Part shown: piece by piece, positions 1 through 9,749 of the stretch
How the letters are laid out: each line of letters opens with the position of its first letter
Numbering within the stretch: position 1 is the first letter of the stretch
Origin: CAMFLJ01 sp965279255
Lineage (GTDB): Bacteria; Actinomycetota; Acidimicrobiia; Acidimicrobiales; Acidimicrobilacustridaceae
Direction of reading: 5' to 3'
DNA length: 64,000 nucleotides
Assembly (NCBI GenBank): GCA_965279255.1
Contig: OZ257146.1
Span: 4,092,001 to 4,156,000 of the forward strand
The notes under the pieces: model-generated
What the model was told of the DNA's origin: nothing
Databases searched by the model: none
What the model saw: only the letters and a program-made list of their open reading frames with translations
Translations under genes and position numbers: made by a program

Positions 1-464
1 TCGGCCTCACCGACTACAACTGGTTCGGCGACCGCTGGACCTCGCTCTTCGTGATCACCCTCTCGGAGATCTGGAAGACCACCCCGTTCATCTCGCTGCT
101 CCTGCTCGCCGGCCTGGTGCAGGTGCCCGAGGACATGCTCGAGGCGGCCAAGGTCGACGGGGCCACCGCCTGGCAGCGGCTCTGGAAGGTCGTCCTGCCC
201 AACATGAAGGCGGCGATCATGGTCGCCGTGCTGTTCCGCACACTCGACGCGTGGCGGATCTTCGACAACCCGTTCATCATGACGGCCGGCGCCAACGACA
301 CCGAGACGCTGTCGATCCTCGCCTACCGCCAGAACGTGACGCTGGTGAACCTCGGCGCCGGTTCCTCGATCTCGGTCCTGTTGTTCTTCACGGTCGTGGT
401 CATCGCCTTCGTGTTCATCAAGGGCTTCAAGACCGACCTGTCCCAGGTCAGGGGGGATGACTGA
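1..464 (+). CDS. Carbohydrate ABC transporter permease, MalF/SugA type (5' end outside window)
   Basis: This is the C-terminal part of an inner-membrane permease; the reading frame enters at base 3 and the start lies upstream of the window. The binding-protein-dependent permease EAA loop is visible at about 123-190 (EAAKVDGATAWQRLWKVVLP), the contact site for the ATPase. A final membrane helix and a short polar tail follow. The stop (462-464) overlaps the ATG of the next permease by one base, so the two are translationally coupled. Family knowledge says such permeases import oligosaccharides; a SugA/ThuF-like role is inferred from the SugB- and SugC-like genes that follow and the nearby GH13 enzyme. 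The substrate itself cannot be read from this fragment. Confidence 0.93.
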   Translation, partial: GLTDYNWFGDRWTSLFVITLSEIWKTTPFISLLLLAGLVQVPEDMLEAAKVDGATAWQRLWKVVLPNMKAAIMVAVLFRTLDAWRIFDNPFIMTAGANDTETLSILAYRQNVTLVNLGAGSSISVLLFFTVVVIAFVFIKGFKTDLSQVRGDD

Positions 465-1294
465 TGGACGGCCGCAAGACGAGCAACTGGTGGACCCTCT
501 GGGGCGTGCTGATCCTGGCGTGGGCCGCGTTCCCGCTGCTGTGGATGGTGTCGCTCGCGTTCAAGAGCCCTGACACGTTCCGCACCAGCAGCGGGTTCTT
601 CCCGAAGGACTGGACCTGGGACAACTTCTCCACGGTCTTCCAGGACGAGCTGTTCACCTCGGCCCTGCGCAACTCGGCGGGCATCGCCGTCATCGCCACC
701 GTGCTGTCGGTGATCGTCGCCATGTTCGCGGCGTACGCCATCGCCCGGCTCGACTTCCGGGGCAAGAAGCTGCTGCTGTCGATGGCGCTCGGCATCGCCA
801 TGTTCCCGCAGGCCGCCCTCGTCGGCCCGCTGTTCAACATGTGGCGCAGCCTCGGCATCTACGACACCTGGATCGGGCTCATCATCCCGTACCTGACCTT
901 CGCCCTCCCGCTCTCGATCTGGACCATGTCGGCCTTCTTCCGGCAGATCCCGTGGGAGATGGAGCAGGCCGCCCAGGTCGACGGCGCCACCGCGTGGCAG
1001 GCGTTCCGGAAGGTGATCGTGCCCCTCGCCGCACCCGGCGTGTTCACCACCGCCATCCTCACGTTCTTCTTCTGCTGGAACGAGTTCCTGTTCGCGGCGT
1101 CGCTCACGTCCACCGACCGGGCCCGCACCGTGCCCGCCGCCCTCTCGTTCTTCACCGGCGCCTCGCAGTTCGAGTCGCCCGTCACCGCGATCATGGCGGC
1201 CTCGGTCGTCGTGACCGTCCCGGTCGTCATCCTCGTCCTCCTCTTCCAGCGCCGGATCGTCGCCGGCCTCACCGCCGGCGCCGTCAAGGGCTGA
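464..1294 (+). CDS. Carbohydrate ABC transporter permease, MalG/SugB type
   Basis: This 276-residue inner-membrane permease is the second half of the heterodimeric translocation pore. It has an N-terminal membrane helix after a short charged head (MDGRKTSNWW), about six helices in all, and an EAA loop (EQAAQVDGATAWQAFRKVIV) that docks on the ATPase. Length is normal for MalG-like proteins. The ATG at 464 sits in the stop of the upstream permease (TGATG), so coupling fixes this start. The ATPase follows 19 bases downstream behind a clear AAGGAG site. The function as a sugar permease is secure; trehalose or maltodextrin as substrate is inference. Confidence 0.95.
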   Translation: MDGRKTSNWWTLWGVLILAWAAFPLLWMVSLAFKSPDTFRTSSGFFPKDWTWDNFSTVFQDELFTSALRNSAGIAVIATVLSVIVAMFAAYAIARLDFRGKKLLLSMALGIAMFPQAALVGPLFNMWRSLGIYDTWIGLIIPYLTFALPLSIWTMSAFFRQIPWEMEQAAQVDGATAWQAFRKVIVPLAAPGVFTTAILTFFFCWNEFLFAASLTSTDRARTVPAALSFFTGASQFESPVTAIMAASVVVTVPVVILVLLFQRRIVAGLTAGAVKG

Positions 1295-1313
1295 CCCAAG
1301 GAGCTCCACTCAC

Positions 1314-2492
1314 ATGGCTGAGATCACCCTGCGCAACATCGTGAAGACCTACGGGGACGGCTTCCCCGCGGTCAACGACGTGAGCCTCGACATCGCCGAC
1401 GGCGAGTTCATGATCCTCGTGGGCCCTTCGGGCTGCGGGAAGTCGACCCTGCTGCGGATGATCGTGGGGCTGGAGGACATCACCTCCGGCGACATGCTCA
1501 TCGGCGGCGACCGGGTGAACGACAAGGCGCCCCGCGACCGCAACCTGGCGATGGTGTTCCAGAACTACGCCCTGTACCCGCACCTCAGCGTGTACGAGAA
1601 CATCGCCTTCCCGCTGCGGCTGCGCAAGACGATGTCCGACGACGAGATCCGCACGAAGGTCGAGGCCGCGGCCGAGACCCTCGAGCTCACCGAGCACCTC
1701 GACCGCAAGCCGGGGAACCTCTCCGGCGGTCAACGCCAGCGGGTCGCCATGGGCCGCGCCATCGTGCGCGATGCCGACGCCTTCCTGTTCGACGAGCCCC
1801 TGTCGAACCTCGACGCCAAGCTGCGGGGCCAGATGCGCACCGAGATCCTCCGCATGCAGCGGCGCATGGGCATCACGACCGTCTACGTGACCCACGATCA
1901 GACCGAGGCCATGACCCTCGGCGACCGCGTGGCGCTGCTGCGACGGGGTGAGCTCCAGCAGGTCGCCTCGCCGCGCGACCTGTACGAGCAGCCGGTGAAC
2001 ATGTTCGTGGCCGGCTTCATCGGCTCACCTCCCATGAACTTCGTGCCCGCCCACGTGCACGACGGCACCATGGAGCTGCCGTTCGTCTCGTTCGAGCTGC
2101 CCGAGGAGCTGCGGCGGGCGGTCGGCGATCGCGAGTGGGTCATCGTGGGTGTGCGCCCGGAGCGCTTCGAGGACGTCGACCTGCTCGACGGCGACAAGTC
2201 GACCGGGGGCGTCGAGTTCGAGGCCAAGATCGACGTGGTCGAGTGGCTCGGCAACGAGCAGTACGCCTACATCCCCATCGAGCTCCCGGACGTGAAGGCC
2301 GAGGGCATCGCGGCCATCGAGGAGGACCTCGGCGGCGAGGCGATGCAGCCCCAGATCGTGGTCGCCCTCGACCCGGCCAGCCGCATCGCCGACGGCACGA
2401 CCGCCCACATCTGGTTCGACCCCCGGCGCCTCCACGTGTTCGACGCGGCGTCGGGCGAGAACCTGGCGCTGTCGGTGCCGGCCACGAGCTGA
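1314..2492 (+). CDS. Sugar ABC transporter ATP-binding protein, MalK/SugC/UgpC family
   Basis: This 392-residue ATPase energises the sugar importer. Walker A is GPSGCGKST at residues 37-45, the Q-loop is FQNYALYPH near 82-90, the signature is LSGGQ at 136-140, Walker B with catalytic Glu is AFLFDE at 156-161, and the H-loop is THDQTEA. Roughly 150 residues after the nucleotide-binding domain form the OB/TOBE regulatory region typical of MalK-type subunits. The length matches mycobacterial SugC. The start has an AAGGAG Shine-Dalgarno at 1298-1303. It is third in a permease-permease-ATPase operon, with a DUF4032 gene just behind. Confidence 0.95.
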   Translation: MAEITLRNIVKTYGDGFPAVNDVSLDIADGEFMILVGPSGCGKSTLLRMIVGLEDITSGDMLIGGDRVNDKAPRDRNLAMVFQNYALYPHLSVYENIAFPLRLRKTMSDDEIRTKVEAAAETLELTEHLDRKPGNLSGGQRQRVAMGRAIVRDADAFLFDEPLSNLDAKLRGQMRTEILRMQRRMGITTVYVTHDQTEAMTLGDRVALLRRGELQQVASPRDLYEQPVNMFVAGFIGSPPMNFVPAHVHDGTMELPFVSFELPEELRRAVGDREWVIVGVRPERFEDVDLLDGDKSTGGVEFEAKIDVVEWLGNEQYAYIPIELPDVKAEGIAAIEEDLGGEAMQPQIVVALDPASRIADGTTAHIWFDPRRLHVFDAASGENLALSVPATS

Positions 2493-2503
2493 CCGGTCGG
2501 CCC

Positions 2504-3772
2504 GTGGGCGCGCTCGAGGTGCGACTGCGGGTCGCCTCGCCGGAGCTGCTCTCGCTCCCGTGGCGTCGCCCGCTCGCCGAGTGGGACCCGACCACCGTCG
2601 CCTTCCGGGACGTCCCCGTCGGGCCCAGCCGCCACCTGGTCCGCTTCGTGGAGGCCGACGGTCGGCTCTGGGCGTTGAAGGCACTGCCGCGCCGCACCGC
2701 CCTGCACGAGTACGAGATGCTGCGGGTCGCCGAGGTGCGGGCCCTGGCCGCGGTCCGGGCCGCCGGGGTGGTCCTGCAGCCCCAGGACGACGACGCCGTG
2801 CTGGTCACCGCCTACCTCGACCGCTCGTGGCAGTACCGGCGGTTGCTGCTGCGCATCGCCCCGGACGCCACCGCTCACCGGGCCCGCCTGTTCGACGCCA
2901 TGGCGTCGCTGCTCGTCGACCTGCACCGCAACGGCATCTACTGGGGCGACTGCTCGCTCGCCAACACCCTCTTCACCCGTGACGGCCAGGTCATCCAGGC
3001 GTGGCTGGTCGACGCCGAGACGGCCGAGTCGCATCCGTCGCTCAGTGACGGACAGCGGGCGGCCGACCTGATGGTCATGGAGGAGAACGTGGCCGGGGGC
3101 CTGGTCGACGTCGCCGCCCGGCGGGGGGAGCAGGACGACGTGCACGGCCGGGCCCTCGCCGAGGCGACGAGCATCGTGGCCCGGTACGAGGAGCTGTGGT
3201 CGCTCCTGCACGACCGCCCCCACGTCGGCGGCGACCCCACCGGTGTCACGACGTCCCGGGTGCGCGACCTGCAGGCGGTCGGCTTCGCGGTCGACGAGGT
3301 GCGCCTCGACGCCCGGGACGACCCGGACGACGTCCGGCTCACCGTGGCGGTCGGCGGTCGGCGCTTCCACGCCGAGCAGCTGCGGGCCCTCACCGGGCTC
3401 GACGTGGGCGAGGGCCAGGCCCGCGTGCTGCTGGCCGACCTCCGCGACCACCGCGCCCGGTGGGAGGCCGAACGGGGCCGACCCGTCCCCGAGGCCCTCG
3501 CCGCCCGGGAGTGGACCCTCACCGTGCTCACGCCCGGGGCCGAGCGGGCCCACGAGGCGGTGCGCCACCGCGGCGACCCGGTGCAGGCCTACTGCGACCT
3601 GCTCGAGGTCCGCTGGCTCCTCAGCGAGCGCGCCGGCCACGACGTGGGTGACGCCCCCGCCCTCGACGCGCTGGCCCGCCGGCTGCCGCCCGGCGGCTCC
3701 GCGGCCGAGGCCGCCTTCGTCGACCTCCCGACCGAGGAGGTCCCCGTCGTCCGCCTCGACGCCCCCGACTGA
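2504..3772 (+). CDS. DUF4032 protein with protein-kinase-like (InaA/LPS-kinase) domain
   Basis: The GTG at 2504 gives 422 residues, starting 11 bases after the ATPase stop; the frame is open further upstream, but that part lies inside the ATPase gene. The N-terminal half has a degenerate kinase fold: a VAIK-like lysine (WALKAL, K59), a catalytic loop WGDCSLANTL (D149, N154) and a DFG-equivalent VDAET (D170). The C-terminal half, about 240-380, matches what I know as DUF4032. Members are common in actinobacteria and annotated as LPS-kinase-like, though these bacteria lack LPS. Its place behind a sugar importer suggests a sugar or transporter-related phosphotransferase; the substrate is unknown. 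Confidence 0.82.
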   Translation: MGALEVRLRVASPELLSLPWRRPLAEWDPTTVAFRDVPVGPSRHLVRFVEADGRLWALKALPRRTALHEYEMLRVAEVRALAAVRAAGVVLQPQDDDAVLVTAYLDRSWQYRRLLLRIAPDATAHRARLFDAMASLLVDLHRNGIYWGDCSLANTLFTRDGQVIQAWLVDAETAESHPSLSDGQRAADLMVMEENVAGGLVDVAARRGEQDDVHGRALAEATSIVARYEELWSLLHDRPHVGGDPTGVTTSRVRDLQAVGFAVDEVRLDARDDPDDVRLTVAVGGRRFHAEQLRALTGLDVGEGQARVLLADLRDHRARWEAERGRPVPEALAAREWTLTVLTPGAERAHEAVRHRGDPVQAYCDLLEVRWLLSERAGHDVGDAPALDALARRLPPGGSAAEAAFVDLPTEEVPVVRLDAPD

Positions 3773-3777
3773 CCCCG

Positions 3778-3825
3778 AAAGGTGGCTCACCTGCTTCGGC
3801 CGGCTGTATCTGGTGAGCCACCTTT
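3778..3825. repeat. Dispersed palindromic repeat, family A, copy 1 (terminator-like hairpin)
   Basis: AAAGGTGGCTCAC (3778-3790) and its exact complement GTGAGCCACCTTT (3813-3825) form a 13-bp stem around a 22-base loop. The copy begins five bases after a + strand stop and precedes a convergent - strand gene, so it can terminate transcription from both sides. The stem starts with A3 and ends with T3. A second copy follows at once and a third lies 45 kb away in opposite orientation, including loop similarity, so this is a repeat family and not only a terminator. Confidence 0.85.
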
Positions 3826-3838
3826 GGCCGGTCGTTCC

Positions 3839-3886
3839 AAAGGTGGCTCACGTGCTGCGGCGGGCTGTATCTGGTGAGCCACCTTT
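3839..3886. repeat. Dispersed palindromic repeat, family A, copy 2 (tandem with copy 1)
   Basis: It has the same 13-bp arms (3839-3851 and 3874-3886) and the same 22-base loop length as copy 1. The loop ends in the same GGCTGTATCTG, showing recent tandem duplication with a few substitutions. It lies between the DUF4032 stop at 3772 and the GH13 stop at 3905. Confidence 0.85.
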
Positions 3887-3904
3887 GGGCGGTGGAGGGG
3901 TGGG

Positions 3905-5512
<1,608 letters not shown>

Positions 5513-5522
5513 GGGCCGCAGA

Positions 5523-6377
5523 CTACGGCGGTGGCCCTCCGGCGAGCCCGGCGCACGCCTCGGCGGTCGCGCTGTCGTAGGGGAACCACGTCTCGATGCG
5601 CAGGTGCTCGATGGCGACGTTCTGCGGGGCCTGGAAGGCGGTGATCATCGTGAGGAAGCGGAGGTCGAGCCCGCCGGCGCGCAGGTGCAGCACGAGGGCC
5701 GGGTCCGAGGGCACCGAGAGGTCGACCCGCCGCCAGTCGGGGTCGACGGTCGGCATGGCCAGCAGCTCGTCGAGCAGCTCGTGCATCTCGCCGTCGTCGG
5801 GGTCGGCGAGCACCTCTCGTTGGATCCGCCACAGCAGCTCGCGGCCGACCTGGTCGAAGTTGGCGAGCAGCGGCTGGGCCCCGTCGGGGTCGAAGGTGAG
5901 GCGGGCCAGGTTGAGCCCGAGCCCGTCGATGGTGCCGGGACCGAGCTCGGCGGGGCCCGGTTCGGTCGAGGAGGTGCCGAGCAGCGCACCGAGGAGGCGG
6001 GTGGCTCCCTGGTTGAGGTCGCGCACCCGGTAGGCGCGGTCGACGACGATCAGCGGGTAGGGCTCGTGGTGGGCCTTCAGCAGGGCCAGGGCGTCGGCGA
6101 CCGCCGGCGGGAGGACGTCGTCGGACTCGTCGTAGACGGGCTCGTGGCCGGCCGAGCGCAGCATGGCGTTGACCTGCCGCAGCGGCACGCCGAGGGTCGT
6201 GGCCAGCCGCAGCACCATCTCCGGGCTCGGCACCGACCGGCCCGTCTCCAGGAAGCTCACGTGGCGGGCCGAGACGTCGGCGTTCAGCGCCAGGTCGAGC
6301 TGGCTCAGGCCGCGCTGGCGGCGCCAGTGCTTGAGGAGGGCGGGGAACAGCCCCGCCCGGTGGTCCGGATCGGGCAC
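5523..6377 (-). CDS. XRE-family transcriptional regulator with MmyB-like ligand-binding domain
   Basis: This 284-residue regulator has an N-terminal helix-turn-helix at about residues 12-66 (RGLSQLDLALNADVSARHVS) and a C-terminal MmyB-like domain from about 85 onwards (PYPLIVVDRAYRVRDLN), a PAS-like fold thought to bind small ligands. GTG at 6377 is the start; a TACCGT -10 hexamer ends six bases before it, predicting a leaderless mRNA. It is co-oriented with the GH13 gene, which starts 10 bases after its stop, and diverges from an alpha/beta hydrolase gene. Control of one or both neighbours is plausible but no operator palindrome stands out. Confidence 0.88.
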   Translation of the reverse strand: MPDPDHRAGLFPALLKHWRRQRGLSQLDLALNADVSARHVSFLETGRSVPSPEMVLRLATTLGVPLRQVNAMLRSAGHEPVYDESDDVLPPAVADALALLKAHHEPYPLIVVDRAYRVRDLNQGATRLLGALLGTSSTEPGPAELGPGTIDGLGLNLARLTFDPDGAQPLLANFDQVGRELLWRIQREVLADPDDGEMHELLDELLAMPTVDPDWRRVDLSVPSDPALVLHLRAGGLDLRFLTMITAFQAPQNVAIEHLRIETWFPYDSATAEACAGLAGGPPP

Positions 6378-6383
6378 GAGCCA

Positions 6384-6389
6384 ACGGTA
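6384..6389 (-). promoter_or_regulatory. -10 hexamer of a predicted leaderless promoter (XRE gene)
   Basis: TACCGT read on the minus strand, followed by six bases and then the GTG start. No Shine-Dalgarno is present. No convincing -35 hexamer was found. Confidence 0.5.
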
Positions 6390-6463
6390 GAGGTCGCCCC
6401 GGACCGCGGCACCTACCTCGTCAGTTCGTTGCGGTCGGGGCCGGGGAACCGGACGATCGGTCC

Positions 6464-7345
6464 ATGCCGACGCTCACCGCCGCTGATGCCGCCGACCTGT
6501 TCCGCCGTGACCCCGACGGGTACCTCGACGTGGGGGAGGGCGAGGTGGCCCATCGCCGGGTGGGAACGGGGCCCGACGTGCTCTTCGTGCACGGCTGGCC
6601 GGTGAGCGGGGCCACGTGGCGGACGCTGCTGCCGCACCTCGTCGACCACGTGACCTGCCACGTCATCGACCTGCCCGGCACCGGCTCCAGCCGGTTCGGC
6701 CCCGGCACCCGGCTCACCATCGACCAGCACATCGAGAGCGTGCGGCGCAGCGTCGACCGCCTGGGGCTCGACGACGTCGCCGTGGTGGGCCACGACAGCG
6801 GCGGCATGATCGCCCGTCACGCGATGGTGGGCGACCCCCGCCTACGGGCGATGGGCCTCGTCGACACCGAGCAGAGCCACGGGCTGAGCTGGCGCTTCAA
6901 GCTGTTCCTCGCGGGGCGCAACCTGCCCGGCTTCGGCGCCACCCTCGCCTGGGTGTGCGGGAAGCGCACGCTGCGCCGGAACCAGTTCGTCCTCGGCGGC
7001 GCCTTCGTCGACAAGGCCCTGCTCGACGGTGAGTTCGACGAGTTCTTCCTCGCCCCGCTGCGGGACCGGCCCGAGCGCCTCGACGCCGGCATCCGGCTGC
7101 TGCGCAGCTTCGACAGGAGCCTGGTCACCGACCTGGGGGCGATCCACCGCCGCCTCGACGTGCCCGTCCGGCTGGTGTGGGGCGACCAGGACCCGTTCTT
7201 CCCCCTGGCCTGGGCCGAGGAGATGGTCGCCACCTTCCCCGACGCCGACCTCGAGGTCGTGCGCGGCGCGGCGTTGTTCTCCCACGAGGAGCGTCCGGCT
7301 GAGGTGGCCGCCGCCCTGCTGCCGGTGCTGACCGGGACCCGTTAG
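6464..7345 (+). CDS. Alpha/beta hydrolase with Asp nucleophile (epoxide hydrolase / haloalkane dehalogenase-like)
   Basis: This 293-residue soluble hydrolase has an oxyanion HGWP motif (FVHGWPVSG, residues 41-49) and a nucleophile elbow VGHDSGG in which the nucleophile position is Asp111, not Ser. That is the hallmark of epoxide hydrolases and haloalkane or haloacetate dehalogenases. The acid residue lies in VWGDQDPFFPL and the catalytic His in LFSHEERP near the end. The cap region (about 130-200) is rich in Arg and Phe. It diverges from the XRE regulator. Which of the Asp-nucleophile activities it has cannot be decided without the halide-binding Trp pair or the epoxide-activating Tyr pair being modelled. 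Confidence 0.88.
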   Translation: MPTLTAADAADLFRRDPDGYLDVGEGEVAHRRVGTGPDVLFVHGWPVSGATWRTLLPHLVDHVTCHVIDLPGTGSSRFGPGTRLTIDQHIESVRRSVDRLGLDDVAVVGHDSGGMIARHAMVGDPRLRAMGLVDTEQSHGLSWRFKLFLAGRNLPGFGATLAWVCGKRTLRRNQFVLGGAFVDKALLDGEFDEFFLAPLRDRPERLDAGIRLLRSFDRSLVTDLGAIHRRLDVPVRLVWGDQDPFFPLAWAEEMVATFPDADLEVVRGAALFSHEERPAEVAAALLPVLTGTR

Positions 7346-7349
7346 CCGA

Positions 7350-8570
7350 CTACCAGATGCGGCGCAGCTGGGCACCTTCGCGTCGGCGCCGGAGCGCCTC
7401 GACCCGCTCCTCGGGGGTGACCACCGGCGTGTCGGCCGGGAGGTGGTCGCGCACCTCGGAGAGCTTCACCTTCACGATGCTCGGGTCGGGGTAGTCGCTG
7501 CCCTGGTTGAAGCGCATCTGGATGATGCCCCACGGGTTGTCGGCCTTGTCGAGCCAGTTGGGCACGCCCGGGTCGCCCTTCGACACGACGAAGCGGAACC
7601 GGCCGTCGCTGTCGACGCGGGCCTGGGTGTCGTTCAGGCTCGACTGGCGGTTCACCCAGTCGACCGTGCAGAACCGGTCGTCGGCGACCAGGGCCTGCCA
7701 GTAGCGGCTGGTCTTCGGGAGCTCGGTCTCGACCACGAGCGCCTCGTCGTCATCGATCTCGTAGATGCCGTCGTAGTACGCCTGGGTCGGCAGCCCGCCG
7801 ATGGAGTCGATCTTGGTGGAGCGCAGGAACGTGTTCACCCCGTGGTGCTCGCGGTAGTAGCGCACGAGGCCCATGTCGAAGCCGATCATCCCCTTGATCC
7901 ACTCGGCCATGTCGGAGAACCGGCGGGCGGTCTCCTCCGGGGTCATGTCGGCGCCGGGGTCGTCGAGGCGCTCGATGGCCACACGGGCGTCGACCTCGTT
8001 GGTCCAGTCACACGAGCACTTCCGCATGAGCAGGCGCCGGGTGCGGGGGTCGAGGGGCCACCAGTCGCCGGTGTGGCCGGCAGGGCGCTCGGGGCTCAGC
8101 ACCACGCTGAAGCGGCCCTCGCCGTCGAGCTCGAGGTCGTCGAGGTCGTGGGTGTGAGGCACGGCGCTGCCGTTCTCGAGCTGGCCCATGTTCATCATGT
8201 CGAAGGTCTGCTGGGTGATCTCGACGAAGCGGGTGGTGCCCCGGAAGCCGGAGATCCGGTAGGTGCCGGTCGCGTCGACCTCGGTCGTGGAGTACACGTA
8301 GTCGGGATCGGGGCCGCCCTGGTTCATGGCGTAGTTCCACAGCGGCATGAAGACCGGCCGGCTGGCGTCGGTGTACACGCGGCAGAGGTAGCCGTCGGAG
8401 AGGATCGACAGCACGAGCTTGTTCATGTCCTGCACGTCACTCGGCGTCGCCCCCTCCGGCTTCCACGTGGCGAGGAGGTGGTCGACGACGGGCTCGAGCG
8501 CCCGCATCTGCTCGGCCCAGGTGGGCAGGCCGCCGGCGTCGTGGCTGCCGTTCGGGGTGCTGTCGGTCAT
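7350..8570 (-). CDS. DUF1214 domain protein
   Basis: This 406-residue protein has no signal peptide. The C-terminal half carries the DUF1214-type segment (about 290-385: RYWQALVADDRFCTVDWVNRQSSLND, then a Pro-Asn-Trp-Leu-Asp motif near 345). Proteins of this group sit beside lipid and steroid catabolism genes in actinobacteria but have no settled biochemical function. It starts 24 bases after the sulfotransferase stop and is the last gene of a three-gene minus-strand operon. The stop is only five bases from the stop of the convergent hydrolase gene at 7345, leaving no room for a terminator. Confidence 0.8.
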   Translation of the reverse strand: MTDSTPNGSHDAGGLPTWAEQMRALEPVVDHLLATWKPEGATPSDVQDMNKLVLSILSDGYLCRVYTDASRPVFMPLWNYAMNQGGPDPDYVYSTTEVDATGTYRISGFRGTTRFVEITQQTFDMMNMGQLENGSAVPHTHDLDDLELDGEGRFSVVLSPERPAGHTGDWWPLDPRTRRLLMRKCSCDWTNEVDARVAIERLDDPGADMTPEETARRFSDMAEWIKGMIGFDMGLVRYYREHHGVNTFLRSTKIDSIGGLPTQAYYDGIYEIDDDEALVVETELPKTSRYWQALVADDRFCTVDWVNRQSSLNDTQARVDSDGRFRFVVSKGDPGVPNWLDKADNPWGIIQMRFNQGSDYPDPSIVKVKLSEVRDHLPADTPVVTPEERVEALRRRREGAQLRRIW

Positions 8571-8594
8571 CGTCGTGATCTCCTGTGTGCTCGA

Positions 8595-9749
8595 TCAGCC
8601 GTCGACGTGCACGTCGAAGCGGCGGATGTAGAAGTCGAAGTCATCGTGGATCTGCTCGGCGCTCAGGCCGAACTGCTCGGGCGTGTAGCGATGGGCGCCC
8701 TTGGCACCCGTGCGGTTCGTCCGCTGCCACTCGTCGATGGTGCGCTCGACGTCGGCGCCGAGCGTCAGGCCCAGGAAGTCGTAGACCCGGGCGACGGTGC
8801 CCAGCGGGTCGGTGTTGAGGTCCTCGTGGTGGACGTCGAGGAAGCGGTCCTCGCCGATGCGACCCCGCGCGGCGATGGCGTGCTCCATGCCCTCGCGCAT
8901 GTGGGTCGACACCTCCGGGCCCAGGCGGGTCGGGTCGTGGCCCTCGGGCGCCGCCGCGGTCGGGAAGATGCTCGCCACCAGGCTGGCGTAGGAGGGGATG
9001 GACCGGGCCGGGTCGCGGTGGGTCATCACGAACCGGGCGTCGGGGTAGGCGGCCACCACGGCCTCGAGGTGGAACTTGTGGTGGGGCGACTTGAACAGCC
9101 AGCGATCGGGCGGCCGCTGCGAGGTGAGCAGCTTGGCCACCCGTCGGTGGTAGTGGAACGCCTCGGTGGAGTCGGCCTCTCGCCACCAGCGGTGATAGCC
9201 GTACACCGGCATCGTGTACTGCTGGCCGTGGAAGGCCATGCCCAGCACGTCGCTGTCCTCGACGCTGGCGTCGACCTCGTAGTGGTGCATGGCGTGGGCC
9301 TCGGGCGGCAGCGCCGCGATCTCGGCGGCGTAGGCCAGGCGGCGGGGGTCGTCGAGCTCGTCGGCGAGCACCGGGGGCGGCACCGGGTTCCGCTGCTCCC
9401 ACATGCGGAGGCTGCGGAACTGGGGGTCGAGCGACAGCATCGAGCCGAGCGCCGTCGTGCCGGTGCGGGTGAGGCCGATGACGTCGACGGGGCCGAGCAC
9501 CTCGACGTCGTCGACCTCGGGGTGGTCGCGGTACCACTGCTCGACGAGCAGGCGGTTGGTGAGCCGGGTCTGCAGGACGCCCACCACGGCCGCGTCGGTG
9601 GCGGGGGCCAGACCGGCGTCGGCGGCCAGGCTCTCGAGCAGCACGTCGAGCCCCTCGCGGAAGTCGCCGGGCCCGAAGTCGGTGAGGCCGGTCGACTCGA
9701 CGGCGACGTCCATCATCTGCTCGCTGGTGGGGTAGCGGTCGGCCGTCAC
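8595..9749 (-). CDS. Sulfotransferase family protein (PAPS-dependent type), paralogue 1
   Basis: This 384-residue protein starts at GTG 9749, overlapping the epimerase stop by four bases (GTGA); the frame is open further upstream but overlaps the epimerase. The 5'-phosphosulfate loop is IGLTRTGTTAL at 91-101 and the 3'-phosphate site is MTHRDPARSIPS at 242-253, with R245 and S250 in the expected places. The N-terminal segment GLTDFGPGDFREGLDVL is shared with the second sulfotransferase at 37018-38163, so these are paralogues of one subfamily that often occurs in mycobacteria and acidimicrobia. The acceptor is unknown; a lipid or steroid is plausible from context. Confidence 0.88.
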   Translation of the reverse strand: MTADRYPTSEQMMDVAVESTGLTDFGPGDFREGLDVLLESLAADAGLAPATDAAVVGVLQTRLTNRLLVEQWYRDHPEVDDVEVLGPVDVIGLTRTGTTALGSMLSLDPQFRSLRMWEQRNPVPPPVLADELDDPRRLAYAAEIAALPPEAHAMHHYEVDASVEDSDVLGMAFHGQQYTMPVYGYHRWWREADSTEAFHYHRRVAKLLTSQRPPDRWLFKSPHHKFHLEAVVAAYPDARFVMTHRDPARSIPSYASLVASIFPTAAAPEGHDPTRLGPEVSTHMREGMEHAIAARGRIGEDRFLDVHHEDLNTDPLGTVARVYDFLGLTLGADVERTIDEWQRTNRTGAKGAHRYTPEQFGLSAEQIHDDFDFYIRRFDVHVDG

